Assembly (NCBI GenBank): GCA_018823105.1
Contig: JAHJJH010000162.1
Coordinates: 1-41,515 of the forward strand
Length of the DNA: 41,515 bases
Direction of reading: 5' to 3'
From: Verrucomicrobiota bacterium
GTDB lineage: Bacteria; Verrucomicrobiota; Kiritimatiellia; CAIQIC01; JAGNIJ01
Made by a program: the position numbers and the translations under genes. A model generated the notes under the pieces. It was not told the DNA's origin, did no database searches, and saw only the letters and a list, made by a program, of their open reading frames with translations. This document shows positions 33,968-41,515 of the stretch, piece by piece (position 1 is the stretch's first letter; each line of letters begins with the position of its first letter).

Positions 33968-35149
33968 ATGGCGCGCGCGGAAAGAGTGGCGGTCGTCTGC
34001 CCGCGGTATTCCGAAACCGGAACCGTCGGCGGCGCGGAAACCCTGTTGAAACGGCTGGCCGAACTCGCGGCGGCCGACGGCCGCCGCGTGAGCATTTTGA
34101 CCACCTGCGCGTCCAGCCATTTCACGTGGGAAAACACCCTGCCACCCGGTTCGCGCCGGGTCGGCGACTTGGATGTCCGTTTCTTCCCGGTGGACGCCGA
34201 CCGGGACGTCGGCGCGTTTCTGCGCGTCCAGCAGGTCATCAGCCAGCGGGGGCTTTTTACCATCGAGGACGAACGCCTCTGGATCCGGAACTCCGTTAAC
34301 AGCCGCGCCCTCCTGGATCACTTGCGTGAACATGGCGCCGACTACGACCGCATCCTGGCGGGCCCTTACCTCTTCGGCCTCACGTTCTTTGCCGCGCAGG
34401 TGCATCCGCAGAAAACCGTCCTGGTCCCCTGCCTGCACGATGAGCCGTTCGCCTACCTGGAAATCATGCGAGAGCTGTTCGGGGCCGTCGTGGGCTTCGC
34501 CTTCAACACGGAGCCCGAGCGCGATCTCGCCCGGCGCCTTTTCTCCCTGCCCGCGGAGAACTGCGCGGTGGTGGGGATGGACATCGAACCGTTCGAGGCC
34601 GATCCGGCGGTGTTTGCCCGGGCACGAGGGTTGGACCGGCCCTATGGGCTCTACAGCGGCCGACGCGAGGGCGGTAAGGGCACACCGCTGCTGTGCGAGT
34701 ACTTGCAGGCCTTCCGCGAGCGGACGGGTGAAGATGTAAATTTGGTCTTCACCGGCAGCGGCCCGATCGAAGCCCCTGCCGAGTTGCAGCCCCATATCCT
34801 TGATGTCGGCTTCGTGTCCGAGCGGGAGAAACACGAAGCCATGGCCGGCGCGTTGGCTTTTATCCATCCCTCGGTCAACGAAAGCCTGGGTATCGTCCTG
34901 TTGGAATCCTGGCTGGCGGGGACGCCGGCGCTGGTGCATGCCGGCAGCGAAGTGCTGCGCTGGCAATGCCGCCGGAGCAACGGCGGGCTCTGGTTCCGGC
35001 ATTACCCCGACTTCGAGCAGGAATTGCTGCTTCTCCTTCGCCAACCGGAACTGCGTCGCCGCCTCGGCGCCGCCGGCCACGAGTATGTACTACGCGAGTA
35101 CTCCCGCGAGGCCATCCAAGCGCGCCTGTTCAAGGTTCTGGACAGATAA
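33968..35149 (+). CDS. Glycosyltransferase, GT4-like (GT-B fold)
   Basis: 393 aa from ATG 33968 with GAGGTGA upstream; the track start at 33914 is 18 codons too long and overlaps the promoter. The N-terminal Rossmann-like domain has VVCPRYSETGTVGGAETLLKRL, the glycine-rich acceptor-side loop of GT4 enzymes. The C-terminal domain has LVFTGSGPI, a stretch of decision-type helices and the EX7E region SVNESLGIVLLESWLAGTPALVH that holds the nucleotide sugar. It probably adds a sugar in cell-surface polysaccharide or lipid glycan synthesis. No other pathway gene is nearby, so the donor and acceptor are unknown. Confidence 0.88.
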   Translation: MARAERVAVVCPRYSETGTVGGAETLLKRLAELAAADGRRVSILTTCASSHFTWENTLPPGSRRVGDLDVRFFPVDADRDVGAFLRVQQVISQRGLFTIEDERLWIRNSVNSRALLDHLREHGADYDRILAGPYLFGLTFFAAQVHPQKTVLVPCLHDEPFAYLEIMRELFGAVVGFAFNTEPERDLARRLFSLPAENCAVVGMDIEPFEADPAVFARARGLDRPYGLYSGRREGGKGTPLLCEYLQAFRERTGEDVNLVFTGSGPIEAPAELQPHILDVGFVSEREKHEAMAGALAFIHPSVNESLGIVLLESWLAGTPALVHAGSEVLRWQCRRSNGGLWFRHYPDFEQELLLLLRQPELRRRLGAAGHEYVLREYSREAIQARLFKVLDR

Positions 35150-35154
35150 TAAAA

Positions 35155-35187
35155 CGGATTGTAGCCCGCCCCTCTGCGGGCGCGCGA
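35155..35187. repeat. TTGTAGCCCGC hairpin repeat
   Basis: GATTGTAG is followed by the hairpin GCCCGC-CCCTCT-GCGGGC (35164-35181). It begins with the same TGTAG core as the larger element at 33814. Confidence 0.45.
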
Positions 35188-35217
35188 TTGCATCCGCGCC
35201 GCCGGCTGTGCTATATC
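35188..35217 (+). promoter_or_regulatory. Weak candidate promoter of the second glycosyltransferase
   Basis: TTGCAT (35188-35193), an 18-base spacer, TATATC (35212-35217), only nine bases before the ATG at 35227. No ribosome site is present, so a nearly leaderless mRNA is possible. The gene could equally be read through from upstream. Confidence 0.3.
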
Positions 35218-35226
35218 CCCCACAGC

Positions 35227-36303
35227 ATGAAACGCGCCATCCACCAGCTCGTGGCCGGGTTCAGCCACGGGGACGCCATCAGCAACGAGGCGCTCGTTCT
35301 GCGCGGCCTCTTCCGGTCTTGGGGCTGCGAATCGGACATCTTCTGCGAGGCGCGGCGCATCCTGCCCGAACTGCGCAGCGAGGCGCGCGATCTCGCGCAG
35401 TCCCGCGGGGCGTTCAAGCCGGACGATATCGTGCTCCTGCACCTTTCTATCGGCTCGCAGGTCAACGACATCTTTGCCGAACTGCCCTGCCGCAAGGCGG
35501 TCCTCTACCACAACATCCCCCCGCCGGAATATTTCCGCGGCATCCAGGAACAGATCGGCCACAACCTGGCCAAGGGCCGCGAGCAGGCGAAGCGCCTGGC
35601 CGGGAAGGCGCAGGTCGTCCTGGCCGACAGCCGCTTCAATGCGGACGAACTGGAGTCGTGGGGCTACCGGGAGGCGCACGTCCTGCCGCTGGTGCTGGAC
35701 CTCGCGCGCCTGCGCGGCGCGGCGGACCGGGCGGTGTTGAAGAAATACGACGACGGGCTAATCAACATCCTCTTCGTCGGGCGCTGCGTGCCGAACAAGC
35801 GCCTCGAGGACGCCCTCTCGGCGTTCCATTATTTTCAGCGCTACGTCGAGCCCGCGTCGCGGTTCATCCACGCCGGGTCCTTCTCGGGCGTGGAGCATTA
35901 TCACGCCCTGCTGCTCACCATGATGCGCGACCTGCAGCTTCAGAACGTCGAGCTCATCGGCTCCGTGCGGCAGGACGAGCTCAACGCCTGCTACAAGTCC
36001 GCGGACCTGTTCCTCTGCATGAGCGAGCACGAGGGTTTCTGCATCCCGCTGATCGAGAGCCTCGTGCACGATGTCCCCGTGCTGGCCTACGCCGCGGCCG
36101 CCGTGCCGGACACGCTCGACGGCGCCGGCGTGCTGTTCCGCGAGAAACGGCACGACCTGGTGGCCGAGATGATGGGCCGGCTCGTCCGCGACGCCGCGCT
36201 GCGCGACGCCGTGCTTCGGGGCCAGCGCGAACGGCTGGCGCGCTACGAGCACCGCGACCTCTCCGCCGAACTCCGCACCCACCTGGCGCCACTGCTGGCC
36301 TGA
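35227..36303 (+). CDS. Glycosyltransferase, GT4-like
   Basis: 358 aa from ATG 35227; the track start at 34966 runs back into the previous gene. The N-terminal domain opens IHQLVAGFSHGDAISNEALVLRGLF, where HGDAISNE replaces the usual GGAE-type loop. Then come HNIPPPEYF and ADSRFNADEL. The C-terminal domain has ILFVGRCVPNKRLEDAL (typical of GT4), VELIGSVRQDEL and the donor-site EX7E motif EHEGFCIPLIESLVHDVPVLAY. It is related in fold, but not closely, to the preceding transferase, and probably acts in the same glycan pathway. Confidence 0.88.
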   Translation: MKRAIHQLVAGFSHGDAISNEALVLRGLFRSWGCESDIFCEARRILPELRSEARDLAQSRGAFKPDDIVLLHLSIGSQVNDIFAELPCRKAVLYHNIPPPEYFRGIQEQIGHNLAKGREQAKRLAGKAQVVLADSRFNADELESWGYREAHVLPLVLDLARLRGAADRAVLKKYDDGLINILFVGRCVPNKRLEDALSAFHYFQRYVEPASRFIHAGSFSGVEHYHALLLTMMRDLQLQNVELIGSVRQDELNACYKSADLFLCMSEHEGFCIPLIESLVHDVPVLAYAAAAVPDTLDGAGVLFREKRHDLVAEMMGRLVRDAALRDAVLRGQRERLARYEHRDLSAELRTHLAPLLA

Positions 36304-36348
36304 AGGCGGGAACGAACAGAAGACGCGAAGAGCGCAAAGGATACGCGC

Positions 36349-37002
36349 ATGAATGACGAAAGCCCTCCGAAGCGCCGGGTCGGCTGTCTGCACGTGATGC
36401 TGTTCGTTTTGATCGCCGTGGCGCTGACCGCCCTGGTGAGTTTTTTCGTGTTCAAGGCGGTGTTGTTCCCGTCGGCATTCAGGCCGGTGAAGCTGAATGC
36501 GCGCGAGGAGCAGGTTCTCCAGGTCAAGCTGGACCAACTGGACTTCACGGCCCCCTCGAGCACCGCGGCCGTGACGCTGGCGCCCGAACCGTACAGCGAA
36601 GAGGGCGCCGAGCGGACCATCCGGTTAACGGAAAAGGAACTCAACGCGCTCCTGGCCAGGGACACGGACCTGGCGAATAAACTCGCGATCGATCTGTCGG
36701 ATAACCTCGTGAGCGTCAAGCTGCTGATTCCCCTGGACGAGGACCTCCCGGTGCTGGGCGGGAAGACTCTCCGCGTCAAAGCCGGGGTGACGTTCAGCTA
36801 TGTCGAGGGGCGGCCGGTGGTCATGCTCCGGGGCGTCAGCGTCATGGGCATCCCGCTGCCCAATGCGTGGCTCGGGGGATTGAAGGACATTGACGTCATC
36901 AAGGAATCCGGCGGCGACGCGGGGTTCTGGAAAGCCTTTGCCGACGGGGTCGAAGCCGTCCGCGTCGAAGAAGGCCGCGTCAGCATCAAGTTGAAAGAAT
37001 AA
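36349..37002 (+). CDS. Membrane-anchored protein of unknown function
   Basis: 217 aa with an AAAGGA site upstream. Residues about 15-42 (LHVMLFVLIAVALTALVSFFVF) form one transmembrane helix with a short Lys/Arg-rich cytoplasmic start. The outer part has RLTEKELNALLARDTDLANKL, followed by beta strands (VKLLIPLDEDLPVLGG, VEGRPVVMLRGVSVMG, LPNAWLGGL). This layout resembles the YpmS/DUF2140-like group of anchored lipid-binding-type domains, but the match is by pattern only. It follows the glycosyltransferase by 45 bases and converges with the methyltransferase gene. Confidence 0.7.
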   Translation: MNDESPPKRRVGCLHVMLFVLIAVALTALVSFFVFKAVLFPSAFRPVKLNAREEQVLQVKLDQLDFTAPSSTAAVTLAPEPYSEEGAERTIRLTEKELNALLARDTDLANKLAIDLSDNLVSVKLLIPLDEDLPVLGGKTLRVKAGVTFSYVEGRPVVMLRGVSVMGIPLPNAWLGGLKDIDVIKESGGDAGFWKAFADGVEAVRVEEGRVSIKLKE

Positions 37003-37021
37003 GCGCCGGAATGCCCGCCAT

Positions 37022-38563
37022 TCACCGTGCCGACTTGAGATACACTTCGAGACGGCCATCGAACCCGCCAAGATCAACCACCTGCCGGGATTGCAACTGG
37101 AGTGAAGGGTCAAGAGGTCCGATGCGCAACGGATTAACGAATACGAGCCGACCGCCTGGCTTAAGCACCGTGGCGGCGACGGTAAAAAAATCCGCGAACA
37201 GGCCGCGCATGTCGGGGATGCGAATACGTCTTCCCATGGGCGGGTTGGTGATGATGAGGGTGATGCTATCCGGGCCCAGGCCCTCGACCGCGGCAAAGTC
37301 GCGGAAGTCACAGCAGGTGAACTTCGATTGAATGGACTTCACCTTCGCGACGGAAAAGTTGTCCCTGGCAATGGCAATGGCCTCCGGGCTCACATCCGTT
37401 CCGTAAACGCTTTGCACGCCGCCCAGCAGCGCTCGTTCGACAAGTTCCAAGCCTGATCCGCAAAAAGGGTCCCAGACTATCTCCTCCTCAACCTTTCCGG
37501 CCAGGCGGGCCATGCAAGCGGCCAGCGGAGGATGGGAGGCGGCCGCGATATCCTGTCGGCGATAATAAAAACGCGGATCGGGCGCCAGCCTCGGACGCAA
37601 TTCAACCGAGCTTCCGCGCCCTGCCGGGTGAATGTCGATCGCCCAGGGAGCAAGCCGGGCGTCGTTGAGAATGTCTGGACACAGGGCATAGGCCCGGTTG
37701 GCCACGAGACGCACCGCCCCCCTCTGGTGGCCCTTGGAAATAAATTCCAGGCGATAGCGGATCGAGCCTTCCGTGAAAGTGGAAAGAAGTTCCCGCGATA
37801 AGGGCGATGTAATGGTTGCCGCCAAAGCTTCAATGGACTCCGCCGCGTTGGTGCTCCGAACGGTGCCCAGAACGAAGTTAACGGTGCCGAAACAACGGAG
37901 CGTATACAGGTCGGCCACGGAAAAGGGAACCGCCGGCGTGATCGCGACCAACCCGCGGCGGACCTCGGCGATGCGGAATCGGCCCTGCGGCCCCATGCGC
38001 TCCTTCACCTCGTCACGGACAATCTTTTCCAACCCCCTGCGACAGCGCAAATGGATCCGCAAACGGGTGAACCGGGAGAGGGTTCTGTCCATTCGGATTT
38101 TACTTGGCCTTTGACTGCGGGCGACACTGGCTTTCACCTTTTGCTCGGTTTGCGGAAGAAATCCGCGGCCCCCGTCCACGACTTCCAGCGTGGCCGGCCC
38201 GCCGATTTTATCCAGAGCCTGGCCCAGGGATTTCTGCTCGCGCTCGACCACGGTCGTCCGCAGCAAGGAAAGCAGTTCCGCTTCCTCGCCCGGACCGGCG
38301 CCGATCTTGGGCAGTGCTGTAATGGCGTAGCGTCGTATCTTCTCGCAAGGATCGCGCAGCAAGCCCACAAGCCACAACCTCACCTCGGCCCTCTGTTCCG
38401 CCGTGCCGGAGGCGGCAAAGACCACGCCCACCGCGCGAATGACCGCCACCCTTTCCATCCGCTCCTTGGCAGTGGCTTTATTGAACCGTGCCACCTCGAC
38501 CTTCCACAACTGGCCGCACGACAGGACGCGCAACTGACGATAAAAGTCTTTGTCGGTTTTCAT
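37022..38563 (-). CDS. HEAT-repeat / THUMP / RNA methyltransferase fusion protein
   Basis: 513 aa from ATG 38563, which overlaps the GH127 stop (ATGA); the track start at 39163 is a run-back. Residues 1 to about 130 look like HEAT repeats (RLWLVGLLRDPCEKIRRYAI, LPKIGAG, SLGQALDKIGG). Residues about 165-300 are THUMP-like, binding RNA. The last 200 residues are a Rossmann SAM methyltransferase of the UPF0020/Trm11-RlmL group: VWDPFCGSGLELVERAL, YGTDVSPEAIAIARDN and the catalytic motif IITNPPMGRR. The NPPM motif suggests N-methylation of a base, most likely in tRNA or rRNA. The N-terminal HEAT extension is not standard for this family. Confidence 0.82.
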   Translation of the reverse strand: MKTDKDFYRQLRVLSCGQLWKVEVARFNKATAKERMERVAVIRAVGVVFAASGTAEQRAEVRLWLVGLLRDPCEKIRRYAITALPKIGAGPGEEAELLSLLRTTVVEREQKSLGQALDKIGGPATLEVVDGGRGFLPQTEQKVKASVARSQRPSKIRMDRTLSRFTRLRIHLRCRRGLEKIVRDEVKERMGPQGRFRIAEVRRGLVAITPAVPFSVADLYTLRCFGTVNFVLGTVRSTNAAESIEALAATITSPLSRELLSTFTEGSIRYRLEFISKGHQRGAVRLVANRAYALCPDILNDARLAPWAIDIHPAGRGSSVELRPRLAPDPRFYYRRQDIAAASHPPLAACMARLAGKVEEEIVWDPFCGSGLELVERALLGGVQSVYGTDVSPEAIAIARDNFSVAKVKSIQSKFTCCDFRDFAAVEGLGPDSITLIITNPPMGRRIRIPDMRGLFADFFTVAATVLKPGGRLVFVNPLRIGPLDPSLQLQSRQVVDLGGFDGRLEVYLKSAR

Positions 38564-40518
38564 AGCGTCGGGAAGATCGCGATCCGCAGCCGCGTGCAAC
38601 CGTACGGGACCAGCGTGATCCACTCCACCTTCCGCGAGGCTTTTTCCAGGGCGCGCGCGGTCGGCAGCGGCGGGGTCATCATGAAATCGCCGCGCCGCGT
38701 CCCGTGCCACTTGTCGCGGAGGACCTTCAGCCGGCGCGCGCGCCAGCCCGGGACGCGCACGGCGGGCACGCGCAGGACCACCGGCGGCGGCCGGCCGTCC
38801 CAGGGAAACGAGTTTTCCAATGATTGGAAAAATGCCGCGTTTTTTTTCCAATGATTGGAAACTTTGGATAGCGCGTAATTCCACGGCCCCGCGGGGCGGA
38901 TATTCCACGCCGGAAACTTGTCGCTGGAACGCGGGTCCCGCCGGTCGCGGCGGCGGTGCTCGGGGATGGGCAGGGCGAATAGCAACGGGCCGCGACGTAC
39001 GCACACGCCGCCGCCGGACTGCCGCTCGAGCCGGATGTCCATGGGCAGATCGAGTTCCAGCCGGTCGCCATCGCGGAAACGCCGCCGCATTTCGACGAAC
39101 GCTCCCCGACGGAGCGAGCCCACGAACTTCTCTCCATTGATGAGCAACCGGGAACTCCGACACCAGCCGGGGATCCGTAGAAAGAGCGAAAACAAGACGG
39201 GCCGCGCGGTTTTTACGACAAATTGGATTTTTTCGGCGAACGGATAATCCGTTCTCTCAACGATGGTTATGGTCGCACCCGACCGTCCGGCGCGGAACGT
39301 GACGGTCGAGGGACCATAAAACGTGGCGGCGATGCCTCCGCCCGGCCGCTCCATCCACATGCGCGCCAAGTAATTCGGCACGATGCGGGTGACGTTGCCC
39401 GGGCAGCATTCGGTAGCCGGGTTGGGGCGATAGGATTTGTGGGCCCAGCCGAATCCGTGTCCGTGGTGGTTCGCGCTCGCGTCGGCCACGATCTGGTTCG
39501 GGCTCGAAAAGTACTGCAACGCCTTGAAGTCCGGCAGCAACGCGCCGGGTGCCGCGTTGAAGACGGTGTTTTCGATCCAGTCCGCGTACGCCGCGTCGCC
39601 GGTGGCCATCAGCAGGTAACCCAGACTCCAGGCGGCGTCGGCAATGACGCAGGTCTCGTGGCCGGCGGTCGGGTCGCGACCCTTGAGATGCTCGGTGGAA
39701 CTGGGCACGCCGTCCGCGAGGACGTGGTCGCGGGCCAGCTTGCGCCAGGCATTCGCAGAGGACCGCAGAAGTTTCCGGTTGCCCGTGTAGAGGAAGAGGA
39801 TGGCTGGCAGCTTGGATAGCTCGCAGTAGTTCACGCCATGGTCCCGGGCGGTCGCTCGCGAGAGCATGCTGCGCAAGCTGGTCGCCGCATCCGGATGCCG
39901 GCGATTGAATCCGGCCAGGCTTTGGCGGGCGAGGGCGAGCAGGCGGCGGTCGCCGGTCTGCGCATAGAGCCAGAGCATGATTTCTACGTTGCACAGATTG
40001 CGCCCGTCGCGGAACTCCGCGGTGCCGGAGAGATAGTGGCGCGTCAACCGGCGGAGGATCGTGCGCTGGTGCTTCGCGGGGAGGTGAGTCATCAGCGCGC
40101 GGAAGAGGACGGCGTGCGGCCAGCGCTCGGCGCGGCCTTCGGGCGTGATTTTCTTGAGGGCGGCGGGGCCAAGATAGCCGTCGGCGTCGGGATGATCGAG
40201 CACGTGGTCGAGCTGGCGGAATGCTTTGCGCAAGAGGCTGTTATCGCGCAGAAGCTGGCCGCAGCGGGCCATGCCGTCAATCCAGTAGGCGACCTGTTCA
40301 TAGGGCCACCAGGCGCTACCGGGCCCGCCCCGGCGGCGAATGGGATCGAGCAGCCAGCCGCCGGTATCGAAAGGATACCCGGCGTGTTCGAGATGACCCG
40401 TCAACCCGTCGCGCTGGCGCTCGAGCCAGCGGTGCAGCCAGCCGGACGGCCGGATCGCGGCGAGGTTCAACTCGCGGAATACACCGTGATAGCGGGCGGG
40501 CTTCGAGCGTGGTTTCAT
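38560..40518 (-). CDS. Glycoside hydrolase family 127-like (DUF1680), beta-L-arabinofuranosidase type
   Basis: About 652 aa from ATG 40518; an ATG 63 bases farther upstream is an alternative, and the longer track start is unlikely. An (alpha/alpha)6-barrel with FDTGGWLLDPI, WPYEQVAYWIDGMARC, the DGVPSSTEHLKG region and the zinc/nucleophile cysteines HETC and ATECCPGNVTR as in GH127. A C-terminal beta-sandwich follows (WNYAL, PPPVVLRVPAVRVPGW). There is no signal peptide, so it acts inside the cell or is exported in another way. Between WNYAL and PWDG the frame is occupied by a palindromic repeat. It is coupled to the methyltransferase by ATGA, an odd pairing. Confidence 0.85.
   Translation of the reverse strand: MKPRSKPARYHGVFRELNLAAIRPSGWLHRWLERQRDGLTGHLEHAGYPFDTGGWLLDPIRRRGGPGSAWWPYEQVAYWIDGMARCGQLLRDNSLLRKAFRQLDHVLDHPDADGYLGPAALKKITPEGRAERWPHAVLFRALMTHLPAKHQRTILRRLTRHYLSGTAEFRDGRNLCNVEIMLWLYAQTGDRRLLALARQSLAGFNRRHPDAATSLRSMLSRATARDHGVNYCELSKLPAILFLYTGNRKLLRSSANAWRKLARDHVLADGVPSSTEHLKGRDPTAGHETCVIADAAWSLGYLLMATGDAAYADWIENTVFNAAPGALLPDFKALQYFSSPNQIVADASANHHGHGFGWAHKSYRPNPATECCPGNVTRIVPNYLARMWMERPGGGIAATFYGPSTVTFRAGRSGATITIVERTDYPFAEKIQFVVKTARPVLFSLFLRIPGWCRSSRLLINGEKFVGSLRRGAFVEMRRRFRDGDRLELDLPMDIRLERQSGGGVCVRRGPLLFALPIPEHRRRDRRDPRSSDKFPAWNIRPAGPWNYALSKVSNHWKKNAAFFQSLENSFPWDGRPPPVVLRVPAVRVPGWRARRLKVLRDKWHGTRRGDFMMTPPLPTARALEKASRKVEWITLVPYGCTRLRIAIFPTL
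38814..38861. repeat. Tandem palindromes TTTCCAATGATTGGAAA inside GH127
   Basis: Two exact copies of the near-perfect 17-base palindrome TTTCCAATGATTGGAAA (38814-38830 and 38845-38861), 31 bases apart, with a T/A-rich spacer. On the minus strand they are translated in frame as SNHWKKNAAFFQSLENS. From memory, palindromes of this type are abundant intergenic repeats in Kiritimatiellota genomes. Finding it inside a gene is unusual. Confidence 0.75.
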
Positions 40519-40654
40519 GGAGCGGCGGACTATACGCCGTTCAAGGTGAGAGGCAAGCTCACATGACGCGTCAACGCTCATAGCACAGGCGCCCTGCTTC
40601 CTGTCAGGCGAAACCCCATGCCAGCCTCTTTCACCCGAAAAAAGCACGGTGCCC

Positions 40655-41515
40655 TTATCGTGCAGGGCCCGTCTCACGCTCAACGACGACACCATGCCCG
40701 CGGCCGGGGCTATGGCCTTTGCCTGTGGTCTTGAGCCTCCTTTCTTCCAAAAGATCCAGCGGACTTTGCGCCGGGTTGCGCAAATCTTTCACCACGTGTG
40801 TGTACACCATGGTGGTCTCCACGCTGGAATGACCCAGGTATTCCTGGATTTCCCGCAGATCCACGCCGTTCAGCAGCAGGTGGGTGGCGAAACTGTGCCG
40901 TAGCGTGTGCACGGAGACGGGTTTATAAATCCCGGCCTGCCCTACGGCCGCTTTCACGGCCCGCTGGATCAGCGCATCGCATACATGGTGTCGCCGCACT
41001 TGCCCGCCCCGTGGGTCCACCGACAGTTTTTCGGAGGGAAAAACCCACTGCCAGCCCCATTCGGCCCCAGCCCTGGGAAACTTCGTCGCCAACGCATCCG
41101 GCAGCCATACCCCACCCACCCCCGCCTTCTGATCCTGCTCGTACATGCGACGGACCTCCGCCAGGTGCGCCTGCAGATCTGGGCACACCCGTTCGGCCAG
41201 CAATGTGGAGCGATCTTTGTCGCCTTTTCCCCCTCGAACAAACAACAATCGGTTCTCAAAATCCACGTCCTTCACACGCAGCCGGCAGCACTCCATGACG
41301 CGCAGTCCGCCCCCGTAGATCAACCCGGCCATCAGCCGCGGCGTACCGGTCATGAAATTCAGCAGCTGGCCTGTTTCCTCGACGGTCAGCACCACCGGAA
41401 GATGTCGCCCCCGTTTCGCGCGCAGCCCCTGCTCCATCTCGCCCAGGTCGATGTTCAATACCTCGCGGCACATGAAAAGGATCGCATTGAATGCCTGGTT
41501 CTGTGTCGAGGCCGA
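40655..41515 (-). CDS. intI: Integron-type integrase (tyrosine recombinase), N-terminus beyond window
   Basis: 287 codons in the window, open at the right edge; the visible frame starts SASTQNQAFNAILFMCREVL, which matches the arm-domain text of integron integrases, so the track start at 41473 is internal. The catalytic residues are the Arg in GGGLRVMECCRLR, the HTLRHSFATHLL His-Arg, LGHSSVETTM and the Tyr of VYTHV. The IntI-specific extra patch is present (ALATKFPRAGAEWGWQWVFP, then SVDPRGGQVRRHH). Such enzymes insert and excise gene cassettes at attI/attC sites. In the usual arrangement attI and the cassette array lie upstream of intI, that is, to the right of this window. No attC-like site is evident to the left. 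Confidence 0.92.
   Translation of the reverse strand, partial: SASTQNQAFNAILFMCREVLNIDLGEMEQGLRAKRGRHLPVVLTVEETGQLLNFMTGTPRLMAGLIYGGGLRVMECCRLRVKDVDFENRLLFVRGGKGDKDRSTLLAERVCPDLQAHLAEVRRMYEQDQKAGVGGVWLPDALATKFPRAGAEWGWQWVFPSEKLSVDPRGGQVRRHHVCDALIQRAVKAAVGQAGIYKPVSVHTLRHSFATHLLLNGVDLREIQEYLGHSSVETTMVYTHVVKDLRNPAQSPLDLLEERRLKTTGKGHSPGRGHGVVVERETGPAR

Noticed and set aside
38814-38861. CRISPR array or transposon ends
   Set aside because: There are only two palindromic units with a 14-base spacer, lying within an open gene, and no cas gene or transposase nearby. A dispersed palindromic repeat explains it better.
40519-40654. attC or attI site on the 3' side of the integrase
   Set aside because: No core-site pair with inverted arms was seen. 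Only a weak GCACG/CGTGC pairing is present.

Overview
The window is GC-rich (roughly 60%) bacterial chromosome with compact operons, many 4-base stop/start overlaps and GC-rich palindromic repeats between genes. A secreted YD/RHS protein, a thrombospondin-type-3 repeat protein, many small repeats, a GH127 family hydrolase and an integron-type integrase together suggest the PVC group, most likely Kiritimatiellota or Verrucomicrobiota. This is an inference from gene content and style; no rRNA or ribosomal protein gene is present to confirm it.

Layout. (1) 1-5.5 kb: a metal-efflux pair, the 3' part of a CusA-type RND pump overlapping a copper-type P1B ATPase. (2) 5.5-6.05 kb: non-coding debris with a short C-terminal relic of a phage terminase large subunit next to a small repeat. 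(3) 6.05-15.2 kb: a six-gene RHS island. Two small exported proteins, a 1607-aa secreted RHS protein with an embedded glycogen-binding-like domain, an exported partner, an orphan RHS core with a different Cys-rich tip, and a second membrane-anchored partner lie head to tail with almost no spacing. The tips and partners are AT-richer than the surroundings. (4) 15.6-18.6 kb: a metal-dependent hydrolase, a tiny zinc-ribbon protein, a membrane-anchored coiled-coil protein and a glutathione peroxidase. (5) 18.7-26.2 kb: housekeeping genes: pyruvate phosphate dikinase, then a coupled block of sigma factor, apt, hrpB-type helicase and trmB. (6) 26.2-28.2 kb: accessory DNA: a palindromic repeat, a VapBC pair whose promoter predicts a leaderless mRNA, and an AT-rich secreted-protein gene bracketed by 37-bp inverted repeats. 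(7) 28.2-33.7 kb, minus strand: a purine operon with three xanthine-dehydrogenase-type subunits and adenine deaminase. (8) 34-37 kb: two GT4-like glycosyltransferases and a membrane-anchored protein. (9) 37-41.5 kb, minus strand: a HEAT-THUMP-methyltransferase fusion coupled to a GH127-like hydrolase carrying a palindromic repeat inside its reading frame, and an integron-type tyrosine recombinase running off the right edge.

The most unusual part is the RHS island. It has the layout of a switchable-tip polymorphic system (main protein, partner, spare core plus tip, spare partner). However, the tips are Cys-rich and both partners carry export signals or membrane anchors, which points to action outside the cytoplasm rather than to a nuclease toxin. 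The integrase at the right edge makes a cassette array just outside the window likely. No tRNA, rRNA or CRISPR array was seen.
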